Positions 1 to 10,500 of a stretch of 25,691 bases of DNA are shown here, in pieces. Each line of letters begins with the position of its first letter. The stretch's first letter is position 1. Below the pieces are notes generated by a model. That model had not been told where the DNA came from. It saw only the letters and a list, made by a program, of their open reading frames with translations, and did not search any database. Origin of the DNA: Candolleomyces eurysporus. Its lineage: Eukaryota; Basidiomycota; Agaricomycetes; Agaricales; Psathyrellaceae. The stretch is from NCBI GenBank assembly GCA_027579435.1, contig JANBPK010001009.1, forward strand, positions 1-25,691, written 5' to 3'. Position numbers and translations under genes: made by a program.

Positions 1-383
1 ATTCGATGCTCTCATCACTCCAGAANTTTCATCATATGTTTTCACGAACTCCTATTATTTACTCCACAGACTTTTAGTATATATAGTATCTACTGTATCT
101 ACTTATAATAAGGCTTCAGTCAACCATGTCCCTCGAATAGTCCTCTCCCATCGCTCTCGTCGTTGTCGCCGCATCAGTCTCAGCGGTCCATTTTTGTCAA
201 TCTTACCTTCTCCACACTCATCTTACCTTTTCCCTTCTATCAATTCGGACTGGAGCAGTCATTTCGCGTTCACATTCTTTTCGATATAATTCATCCCGCC
301 CCCGGTCGTCATCGGTCTCATCCACACTTAGAACTATCCCGAATACACTCATTTCTCCCCCTCACACCTCAAGCGATCAGGTA
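1..383 (+). other. Probable 5' LTR remnant / leader of the Copia element
   Basis: The stretch lies upstream of the element's coding part and holds no convincing gene. It is pyrimidine-rich after base 120 and contains a TATA-like run, TATATATAGTATC, near 79-91, which would suit an LTR promoter. A possible LTR end and primer-binding region is the ...TCAGGTATTGGACC string near 377-390. No matching copy lies at the 3' end, so LTR identity is an inference from position only. Confidence 0.4.
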
Positions 384-627
384 TTGGACCATCGCTGTCT
401 TAAGCCCTCCTTCATCACCTATCACCTTCCCTCTCACATCAAACTCTCTCTCACAAAGGGATTTGAGTCCAATGGGACTATTGGGTTGTTCAACTGTTCC
501 TTGATATACCACCTAATGGATATCCTGATAATGAGCAAACAAATTGTAGACAGTGACAACCAATGGATAGCTTTGGTTGTTGAGCAAGCTGAAAAGATGA
601 ATCCATGTTTGATCCATTCCCTTTGCT

Positions 628-1977
628 ATGCCCTTCCTCCAGAGATATGCTGCTACAGAAAAATCAAGACTGATGGTTTTGCAAAAAATGATGGTGTTAT
701 TGGTGCTGTTGAGAATCCACTTGAGCTTGGGAAAAGATGCCCCCACCAATAGGCAAAATCATTTCTCAAACAATGATTTGGATGTCTTGATGCAAGTTGG
801 AGTGGCGCAGAAGGTGATAGTCTCCATCATTAAGTCCAATTGTTCCTGGCAAGCCTTTGCATATGGTGGCTGAAGTTGCAATTCCCAGGATGAAGCTTCC
901 ATTGAGGGAAGGCAGGAAAGTTCAGATATGGCCCCCGACTTCAACTCCCACTATCAATTCCCTCCTTTCATGGTTCCCCCTGGAGTCATTCCAGGGGTAG
1001 AACAACCTCCACTTCGATTCAGAACCATCACTCCTCCCACCAGCTTCTCCATCGGTCTTCCAAAGCTTTGTGGAGGAAACTCCAAGAAAGCTTCAGATCC
1101 CAGACCACCTCCCAAGCAAAAGGCAACCGTTACCCTAATCAATGGAAACGGAGCTGTCTCTAGAACCGTTGCTGAGAATTTGCCGGTTCAACAAAAAGAG
1201 ACGCCGCCATCAATCTATCCCTGCATAGAGAAATCTCGCAGGGTAGCAGAGACATTACAAGTGGTTAAAACCACCAAAACAATGAAGACGCTTGAAAGAG
1301 CAAACTTCGACTCTGAGGAGCAAATGGCCCCTATTGATAATGTGGCAATGATGGAGATAGAAGCAAAGGATGAGGCATTGTTCACAGAAAATGAGGAGGA
1401 TACCGTTTCTCTCGGTTCGGAAAACAATAATTGCAAGAGATCTAGATCTCTTTCACCAGATCTTGAAAGACCAAGCAGTAAGTCTGATAACTTGGACCCT
1501 TCTTACATTGCTGACTTTGGTTGCACAGAGAAACCCAAGTTGGCAATTCTTTCCCATGATCAGTTTCAAGATATGTATGGAAGATGCAAGTCTCCGTTCC
1601 CCATCGAGAAACTGAACACAGGATATGACAAAACAAATGTCGTTCCTGGACTGGTCTGGAGGAAGGAACACGTAGAAATAGGAGAAATATTGGAGACAGT
1701 GTGGAGAAGATCCATTTGGATCACAGGTAAACTCAACACCTTCTGGGATGAGCATGCCCACAGAGATCACCAAGGGATGACTGTGCGGTTCTGTCCTGAT
1801 GGGTATGCTGAAATAGTCGACAACGTTGACAAGCAACCCAAAGGTGGATTCATTAAACTCAAGGAATATGTCACGGTTTACTGGAACTCCGGTCTATATT
1901 TGGACTATGGGGATAAGCCCATTTCTCTTCCTCGAAGAGGATTCAAGTGGCTCTGGCTTCCTGATAGCCAAATGTGA
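628..1977 (+). CDS. Atypical gag-like ORF upstream of the Copia pol
   Basis: The longest uninterrupted part is 928-1977 (349 residues). The same frame reaches back to ATG 628 through one TGA at 871, and forward past a TGA at 1975 into the protease, so it belongs to the polyprotein frame. The N-terminal third is Pro-rich, the middle is acidic and Ser-rich (NNCKRSRSLSP near residue 168), and the C-terminal third is rich in aromatic residues (FWDEHAHRDH, FKWLWLPDS). The usual CCHC zinc knuckle of Copia gag is not visible. It is the least damaged part of the element, which is odd beside the stop-riddled pol. It may be a lineage-specific gag, or a separate gene fragment picked up by the element. 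Confidence 0.55.
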
Positions 1978-4900
1978 ATGGAAGTCATGAGTGTGTCAGG
2001 AGGCACATTTACATATGATGAACTGCAGTATATGCAAGACTGCGATGAAGACTCTATCATGGGAAGGTATGAGTCATCTTATCCTCTTTCCAAACTATCA
2101 TTAATGCAATCTTTGACAGTGGCAGCTGATTTGATCATGCCTAGTAGTCATAATGTATTCTTTGCCTGTATTAGTGCTGAAATAGAATACCTTGCATTGT
2201 GAGCAGATGATAGTAAGTAAGAAAGAAATTTAGGTTGGATCCTAGACTCAGGGGCGAGTCAACACTTTACTAACGATAGACAAGACCTTGTTGATTACGC
2301 TGGAATCACAGGGAAAGGTGTAACTACAGCTACATCATCTATCGCGATAGAAGGAAAAGGAACTTGTTTCTTAGCCCTTTATATCAGTGAGAAAAAAGAG
2401 TGATATGCCTACATCCAGTCTTCTACATCTCAAGCTTCAAAGAAAGACTCTTGTCACTGGGATGGTTCCTTCAGAACGGTCATATGGTGATGGGAGATCA
2501 ATCATTGATCATCCTATTTGATGAGAATAACCAATTAAGTTTGGAGGCAAAGCCTTATTCTCATGGGCAGATCGTTTATAGGACAATACCAGTTAACGCT
2601 AACCCAGTAGACCATTTTAACGCCCACACTGTTGTGTATTCTGCTAAGTATGAAACTTGGCATCAACGACTAGGACATCTCTCCATAGATGTTCTCAGGA
2701 AAGCTTCTAAGTTTACAAAGAATTTCCCAAAAGATCTAAAAATTCCCAAAGAGCCTGGAATTTGTTCCAGATGCGTGGAAGGAAAGATGACGTCAGCATC
2801 ATTTCATCCAAGCTCTACTCAAGCTAAGCATCTCTTTAAGAAAATTCATTCAGATCTTAAGGAATTCCCCATTAAGCCATATCATAAGTATCAATATTTC
2901 ATCAGCTTCCTTGATGACTTCTCCTCCTATTATTGGATCATGTTGTTAAAAACCAAGGATGACACGATCAAGTCATTCCGGCACTACATTGCTATGGTTA
3001 AAACACAATTCAACTCCGATATCAAAGGTCTTATGACTGATTTTGGCAGAGAGTACAAGTCTCGCGCCTTTGATAACCTGCTCAAAGAGTTAGATATCAA
3101 GGAGCTGGCCTCAGCACCAAGGACCCCTCAACAAAATGGAAGAGCTGAATGACTAAACAGGACAATAATGGACAAAGCAGAAGCCATGCAGCATTATGCT
3201 AGTATTCCACAATCCTGGTGGGAATTCTCAGTGGAGCATGCAGTACATGTCTATAATCAAACTCCAATAAGGAGATTAGATTTTAAAACTTGGTATGAAC
3301 TTCTTCACAAAGAAACTCCTGATGTATCACATCTCTGAGTTTTCGGTTGTCTAGCATGGGTCAGGGTTAGTCCGGAAACACGTCGGAATAAATTAAGTCT
3401 GAATGCTGTTCCCATGATCTATCTAGGAAATCGAAAAGGGGTTAAAGGGTTCTTATTCATGTGAATTTCAGATAATTCGGTGCAAATAGGGACCAAGGCT
3501 ATGTTTGACAAACAAGCCTTCCCTAAGTCAAAGGATTTCAAGCTACTGAAATATACTTCGGTTAAAACTAAAAGATCCGACAGTGATGATAATGATGACA
3601 AGCCATCAGAATTCTCTGAGGAAGAATCATTTATTCCAAAACGGAAGAATGGTTCCTCTTATCCCCATTAACAAAGAGATCTGTCGCCTCAGTCTGACGG
3701 GACTGAGCCTGCTGACGGTCCGCCTGGCTGGCAAGCTGAGATACCCAAGGCTAGATCTCAGGGGGAGCTTAGACGCTCCGGCCCCCAGGTAAAACCTCCG
3801 AGTCGACCAGGAAACGTCTGTGGTGAATTGAAAGCACCCATGCAAATATTGCGTGAGGTATCAGGAGAGGAATCGTGGTCTAAGGCAATTGGTGAGAAGC
3901 CAAAAGCGACTCCCAAGCCTAAGCAGAAACAAAAAGGAAATCCCGGTCCTTGTTCTGCACCACCGCTTCCAGAAAATGTACCTCTTCCTCCAATACCTAA
4001 AGGCGAAGTTGATGATACTGAGGATTCTGGAACAGATCATTATAACTTAAGCAGTTCTACCACTTGGGCTAGTTCTGATGAGGGTAAAACTCTTTCAAAA
4101 GAGTACATAATTGAAAATTATGGACCCAAGAAATGGAATTGTCAGGTACAATGGAGAAGAAAGGCTGAGAAGCAACAGAAAGCTACCTATGCCGTGATGG
4201 GGGAGTAGGTCAAATTTCTGCCAGCCCAGGCAGTTCCAGAAATGGATTCTGACAAACTTCCCAACAAAAGTCCATGAGATTGGACCTTTCGAGATTTATT
4301 ATGGCTGCGTGAAGCTGAAAGAAGAGAATGGAGAAAGGCTATGTCCAAAGAGATTGATGCTCTCAGAGGATGCCAAGTATTCGAACTTTTTGAACTCCCA
4401 CACGGGAGAAAGGCCATCAAAGGCAGATGGGTCTTTGACATTAAATCCAACGGCCGAAAACAGGCCCAATATGTTGCCAAGGGTTTCTCTCAAATCGAGG
4501 GAATAGATTTTGAAGCTTTATTCTCACCTGTTGTCAGGTATGAGAGTGTTTGTTTTGTCTTTGTGCTGGCAGCCATTCATGGATGGTATATGACAGCTGT
4601 TGACGTAAAAACGGCATTTCTCTATGGGAAGCTTGATGAAGAAATCTATATGGAACAACCCAAAGGTTTCCAACAAAGGGTCAGGAACGGAAGGTATTCC
4701 GTCTCCACCAGGCCATTTATGGTCTCAAGCAAGCTGCTTGTGCATAGTGGCTAGAGCTTGAACAGTCTGTGAAAAAAATGGGCTTTGTATGTCTCAACAC
4801 AGACTCTGGGATATTTATATTCCACTCTCGGAAAGGAGCAGTTATTATGATCGCCTATGTGGACGACATAATCTTCTTTGGGAAGAAGGCACTTGCCAAT

Positions 4901-5809
4901 GAGAAAAAGGCTGAGTTTATGCTCAAATGGGAATGCCGAGATCTCGGAACACCAACCGAATTTCTCAGCATGTGAATCAAGATAGAAGATGACAAGATCA
5001 GCCTTGATCAATCATCTTATCTTGAGAAGGTTCTGGAACGCTTTGGCATGACTAATGCAAAGGCGGCACAAACTCCCATGGTTGAAGGATATTATCCCTC
5101 AAAGCATACAGGGCCAATCAACTTGACGCTTACATGCAAGTATCAATCAGTGATTGGCTCCTTGCTATATTTAATGCTTGGAACACAACCCAATATTGCC
5201 TATGCTGTTACCAAAATGGCACAGCACTGTGCCTACCCGGCAGATGAGCATCTATCCAAGGCGCTCTATATTATGAAATATCTGGCCGGTACTCGTAACT
5301 ATTCATTAGTTTACGAGGGACACAAGGGCATGGCCTTTGGTCTCGAGTCATACACTGATGCTGATTATGCCCAAGATCCTATGCACAGGCTCTCTCAAAC
5401 GGGCAACTGAGTTCTCCTTGCAAGCGGTGCGGTTTCTTGGAAATCTTATACCCAAAATTCAATAGCTATGTCATCAAAAGAAGCCGAATATATGGCTCTG
5501 TTTGATTGTTCGAAGCAAGTTGTATGGCTTTGGCTACTTTTGGAAGACTTAGGATTACCAATGAAAACTCCTACACCAATCTATGTGGATAATCAAGGCG
5601 CTATTTTTAATGCCTCAAATCCAGTAATGGAGAAGCATACAAAGCATATTGAAGTACGTTATCACAAGATCAGGGAGTATGTAGAAGAAAAACAAGTGAG
5701 TTTATTCTGCATCCTGACCAATGAAAATCCAGCAGATATTTTCACAAAACCCCTTGGAAGGGTCAAGTTTGAAACATTCCGCAAGTCATTAGGCTTGGTA
5801 TTTCACTAA
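1978..5809 (+). pseudogene. pol: Copia pol polyprotein remnant (PR-INT-RT-RH)
   Basis: In order: aspartic protease with WILDSGAS (Asp codon 2245); GAG-pre-integrase with WHQRLGH and CSRC (from about 2650 to 2780); integrase core with Asp in HSDLKEFP, Asp in MTDFGREYKS and Glu in TPQQNGRAE (codon 3147); reverse transcriptase with KGRWVFDIKSNG (about 4420), VDVKTAFLYG (about 4600) and the YVDD active site at 4856-4867; RNase H with YTDADYA, SSKEAEY and VDNQGA (about 5350-5600). Frame 3 carries integrase and early RT, and a shift near 4690 moves the rest to frame 2. Stops fall inside conserved blocks, for example after GRAE, within HL*VFGC and before the RT residues WLELEQ, so the product is dead. 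All catalytic residues remain recognisable, which points to fairly recent decay. Confidence 0.93.
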
Positions 5810-5850
5810 GCGTAATTGGTGCTTTACTATTCACTGTGGAACAGAACACG

Positions 5851-5858
5851 AAGGGGAG
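5851..5858 (+). other. Polypurine tract of the Copia element
   Basis: AAGGGGAG lies directly before TGTTGAAC and about 40 bp after the pol stop. This is the position and composition expected for the plus-strand primer of an LTR retrotransposon. Confidence 0.75.
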
Positions 5859-5950
5859 TGTTGAACTTACGTGAAATAGGCGCCTGGTCCAGCGCTTATT
5901 AAGTAAACCTCTATTAATAGTATTACACTGCTTTGCCTGATGCTCAGGCC
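5859..5950 (+). repeat. Truncated 3' LTR of the Copia element
   Basis: It begins with TG right after the polypurine tract. The end is set only by loss of LTR-like character near a small palindrome, GCCTGA-TGC-TCAGGC, at about 5935-5949. No CA-ended terminus, promoter or copy of the window's first 380 bases follows, so most of the LTR appears to be missing or replaced. Confidence 0.6.
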
Positions 5951-7569
5951 CCTGCTGATCTTCAAATGGCCAAGAGAAGGCAAAAGGACTCAGACCTTGA
6001 GCAACCCCCCAAACAACCCCAATGTGGCACTACCAACTCACCAGAACCCACTAGGCCTTTAACCTGAACAAGGAAGGCTAGTCCCTGCTTATTTTCAGAG
6101 AAAACCTCTCTACTTCCCATATTGTTCAATTCCGATTTTGGCATCTTTGCCTTCATCTCTCTGATCCTGAACCCCTCATCCACTGGGCCATATTTTCTGC
6201 CTCTTGACCTGTTCTCTTCAATGAGTCCACTCAGTCCCATTATCTCAGCTGGCTTAGCATTCACTGCAAGAACAACCTGTGCAAGCCCATAACAAATGCT
6301 GTAAATATTTAGAAAGTAGGCTAAATATCCTCTCAAAATCTTCCAAATTTTTGCACCAGATGTATTATATCACACACCCAGTGTGACACAACTTTATGTT
6401 GAATCTGCAGAGCCATTTGCTAAGGCCTCCTCCTATGCAGAATCAATGCTTGTGAACTCCAATCTGCCACCATTGCAACCAGGTGGATCACTACATGCAG
6501 TGCTTAGCTGTCATATACTTGTGGGTACCAAAAGTGAAGGCAGCTCAATAATGTAGTTACCACTCAACAATGAGGAAGACTATGAGCATATAAGCTGAGT
6601 ATATGATATCTTGGTGCTCACTGAATATTTTGGGAAAGAATGGCATAAATCTGACAGGCACTGGTGGGGAAGGCTAGGATTATTGTTAAACTGGTGCTGG
6701 CTAACAATTCCTATCTCTGCATTGAGATTAAATTTTGCTCCCATCTTCAAGTTGGTAACTTGAGGGTAGCCTACAATGCTTCTTAAAATTCTTTCAACTG
6801 ATTCTGTGCAGTGGTTGTTGAGATATGAGGCTTGCAAAATTGCAGTTTTGGCTGGGAAAATGCTGAGCTGCCATCACTTTTGGTACCCACAATTAGGAAT
6901 GAAAGAGCTGAAAGCTAAGGAAAACCAGAGTCAAGGGGCAAGGATCTATATGTATATATAGGTTGTGTGTATGGTTGCAAGGAATGCATTTGTTTACTGT
7001 TTGTGTTTAATGTGCCTACATTGGACACATATTGAGAAAAGTTTTAGTGGTGGCAAAAGGACGCCAGACGCATGCAATGCAAATTTGAATTTGCCTAGCT
7101 TGAACATTTGTATTGCAGATTGTAGACAAAGTCAACCCTTGCATTTGGTTTGCTTAAAATGTGCTCTTTGAACAAACACATCAAAAACCACAGTGATAAC
7201 CCCCAGCTGTACATAAAGTGCACCATGCCAAATAATGTGGTGTGCCAATAGAGTCAAAATACCCCAGACTACTGCCATGCAAAGCAGCAACCATTTCTCA
7301 GAGATATACATACAGAAGGCATGACATGACAAAGTATCATTCACAAGAGGTAGTATAACAATTGAATAAAAGACCAATCCTGAGGCAGAGGAAAGTGTTG
7401 ATTGGAAAGAAATCAAGTTAAAGTCTAAGCACAGTCAGTTGTAAAATAAAATCACGATTGGCATTGAGTAGTGACAGGCCAAGGCTGGTGTGTTTGATGA
7501 TCACTGGGAGAGGTTTCTCCACATCTTGGAAGAATTCAATGGAGTAGAACAAGGCAGAGATTTTGGGAC
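5951..7569. other. Gene-poor, CpG-depleted stretch
   Basis: No recognisable gene. The open frames here are short and match no family I know. By eye there are only four CpG dinucleotides (about 6133, 7062, 7069 and 7455) while TG and CA are frequent. One good inverted repeat lies at 6520-6547 and 6864-6891. A possible 3' UTR intron of NLR1 starts with GTAAGT on the minus strand at 7573-7568 and could end at a TTTCCTCTGCCTCAG near 7380. The rest may be old repeat DNA. Confidence 0.6.
6520..6891. repeat. 28-bp imperfect inverted repeat pair, arms about 316 bp apart
   Basis: The left arm 6520-6547 (TGTGGGTACCAAAAGTGAAG then GCAGCTCA) is the reverse complement of the right arm 6864-6891 with a single mismatch. 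The arms could form a stem, or be internal or terminal repeats of a small non-autonomous element. No target-site duplication was identified. Confidence 0.75.
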
Positions 7570-10500
7570 TTACCTGAGCCAGTCAGAGCCATGATAAACT
7601 GCATTGGTGAGGTCAACTTTGGTGGTCTGAATTTTTCCAATGATAAAAAAAATTGCAATTCTGTAAAAGGCCAGCCTGAGAATAGGGTGGAACCCAGAGC
7701 AGAAGATCTCCTGATGCATTTTGGATCCAACCATTGCTATTGAGTGTAAAGACCCCAGGTGGATGGTTGTGGAGAAACAGAGATTGCTGACAAAGTGACT
7801 TTATTGTGACATTATTGGTATGCCCTGTCATTGGCTCCAAGACTGGTGGCTCTGTGTGATCTTTCCACAGCCTGATGGTCTTGTCATAAGAGCCTGAGAC
7901 AATGTAGTTGCCATCAGGAGAGAATGCAACAGATGTGACCCTGTTGCTATGCCCTGTCATTGGCTGCAAGGCTGGCTGTCTGGTATGAGCATCCCACAGT
8001 CTAATGGTTGAGTCATTTGAGCCTGAGACAATGTACTTGCCATTAGGAGAGAATGCAACAGATGTGACTGAGTTGCTATGCTCTGTCATTGGCTTCAAGG
8101 CTGGCTGTCCTGTGTGAGCATCCCACACCCTGATGGTCTTNATCAGAAGAGCCTGAGACAATGTACTTGCCATCAGGAGAGAATGCAACAGATCTGACCC
8201 AGTTGATATGCCCTGTCATTGGCTCCAAAGCTGCTTGTCCAGTCTGACCATTCCACAGTTGAATCTTTCCATTGCTCAGGCCTGAGACAATGTATTTGCC
8301 GCTTGGAGAGAATGCAACAGATTGTATGTCAGCTTGAGTTGTTATCATGGAGACTACTTGTCCATAGGGGGAGCTATGGTGAATGATAGGAACTGACAGA
8401 TACTCTAGAAGCTTCTCGAGTGGCTGTTCTGTTGCAGCATAGAATGGTAGTGCTGACAGATACAGATGGGGAGCACTATGACTAATAGGTGTGGCAAAGT
8501 TGTGTGCAAAATCCCCAATATTGTTCAGCAATGGTCCAAGCTCAGTGGTCATGAGTTTCTGCATAGTTTGTCAATTCTCACACCATGGATTCACTGATCA
8601 TATGCTTACCTTGGATATTTGCCAGAGCGTGTTATAGGCATAGCTGACATTCTTCAGCACACTCAGAGCTTCCAGCCAATACAACACCTTCTTTGTGTTC
8701 ACAAACTCCTGCATTTTCACCTGCAAAGGCTTGCTGACCCCAGCATAGAGAACATGGTCTCCCCAAGCTGTGCATGCATAAGCTAGTGCAGCTTCAATTT
8801 GCAAAGGCATAGGTTGGTTTTCATTGCTCTGGTATGAAGTTTTGGCTCCTGAAATTCCAAAGTATAGCCCAGAGTCCATGAGTTTGAAGCACAACTCAGC
8901 TACAAGATGGTGTGCAGAACATTTGTTGATTGACCACTTGTTGTCCTGAAGCTTTTCTGAAGTCAGGTAGTCAACAAATGAGGCATGAAAGATTGAGATT
9001 GGTGCATCATCACAGTCTTTGTCAGGGACTTGGACAACAGAATGAAGGGACTTGAAGGCTGCTCGGATTGCCATAATATCTGTGCCACACAATTTGGCAT
9101 AGGTGTTCACAGAGACAGGCTTCTGGGCTGTCACAAGGAGTGACAGGCAAAAACATATCACATTTTCCTCCTCTTGTTCCAGATCTTTGAATGCTTCAGC
9201 CAAAATTCTGCTGTATAGGGCCTCAATGCCAGAAAGCTGGACATTTGCAGATGGCTGGACAAGTTCCTGGAACCGCTTCAAGCAATTCCCTGATGAAGTT
9301 GAAATATANGCAGCCATGGTGGCTGCAACNATNAACAGTGTTCCTGAGACATTGACAATNGTTTGAATCTCTGGAGGTGGCCAGTTTGCCTGATAGTAGT
9401 NATACACCNCTGNGATGCANNGGAACNGNTCATTCAGATAGAGCAGTATATCAGCTCTGACAATGTCAGCTTCAATGTCATGAAGTCGAAGCCANCCATG
9501 GTGGGTAGATGATTCAAAGGACTCCCGGAGAGAGGTCTCNGGNCGGCTAGTAAGGAAGAACTTGAGTGGGATNNTTGGCTTCTGTGACATAATNGCTGCA
9601 ATGAAGAGCCTGACAGCATNTTGATCNTTGCATTCATCNAGGGCATCNACNCCAAGCACAAGGAGCTCATCAGNAGCAAAGGTCTTCTNNGCAGGCAGCA
9701 GGATGAGTTTCAAGTACTGGTCTTTCAACTTCATCTCNGTTGGATTNCTGCAGCTCCTGTCAGACTCGAGAATTTNTTCNAGTNCATCNCCAAANGNAGG
9801 NCNNTCCTCNGCNAGAATCCTCGCNAGGGTGGGGATGATGAGATACACATCCCTCTTATCNGNTTCTNTGAGTGTACAGAAGAAGGTTGCACCCAGNAGC
9901 CCCCGGTCGTNGAGCTGCGAGCAAAAGGATTTAGANACAGNGGTCTTTCCTGTNCCTGCGAGGCCACTGAGCCAGAACAGGTGAGGAGAANTCGGATCCG
10001 TCGCCCACACAAGCAACATGGCCAGNAGCGATACCCGGGATCCGGGGATGCACNCGTCNCCTCGTTTTGCGTTGCTATANTCTGCACCTTNCACNNTCCC
10101 TAGTTTNTGGTGNGTATCTGATTTCGNGGNTCAGCNCCGTGNATAANNANGANCNAGTCAGANGAACGTACTNAATCTCTTNAGCGACTGGACGGTCCGN
10201 TCGATAGTGCGCATGGTCCCGGNGTGGTCNTCNATTACTATCGNGNCCNATGAGAAGCGGAAACTGANGGTACGANACNAGACGCACCNTTGATTCGNTC
10301 CTTCAACCANTNNACCCCNCTCACAATCTGGAGGGTNTGAACCTTATTCTCGATGATCGCGTCAAACTAGNAAGTTGTGAGTACCATCACNAGTATGANC
10401 AAAGGAGGCTCACCATTGCTATCTCGATCGCGAACCTAATCTCCTGCGTAAGCTTCAGCAATTGTTGCTTGTCCTGCGGGGCGAACATCACGCGTTCAAC

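Larger units (their letters stand above)
1..5950 (+). mobile_element. Decayed Ty1/Copia LTR retrotransposon, 5' end cut by window edge
   Basis: Domain order is gag-like, aspartic protease, GAG-pre-integrase, integrase, reverse transcriptase, RNase H, which is the Copia order (integrase before RT). The coding frame shifts twice, near 2400 and near 4690, and carries stops at 871, 1975, 2200, 2218, 3150, 3336, 3462, 3669, 4206, 4275, 4745, 4973 and 5408. A purine-rich tract and an LTR start (TGTTGAAC) lie downstream of the last stop. The 3' LTR seems to stop after about 90 bp and no copy of the first 380 bases is found there, so the 3' end is truncated or rearranged. The element cannot make its own polyprotein. 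Family assignment is certain; the outer boundaries are approximate. Confidence 0.93.

Noticed and set aside
163..504. 113-residue frame at the window start
   Set aside because: It lies in the presumed LTR/leader, is Ser/Pro/His-rich from pyrimidine-rich DNA, and has no family signature.
5962..6336. 124-residue minus-strand open frame
   Set aside because: No recognisable motif and the same composition bias; not enough to call a gene.
7132..7416. Minus-strand frame rich in hydrophobic residues, looking like a membrane protein
   Set aside because: It lies in CpG-poor, TG/CA-rich DNA where Val, Leu and Cys codons arise by composition; no start context or homology visible.
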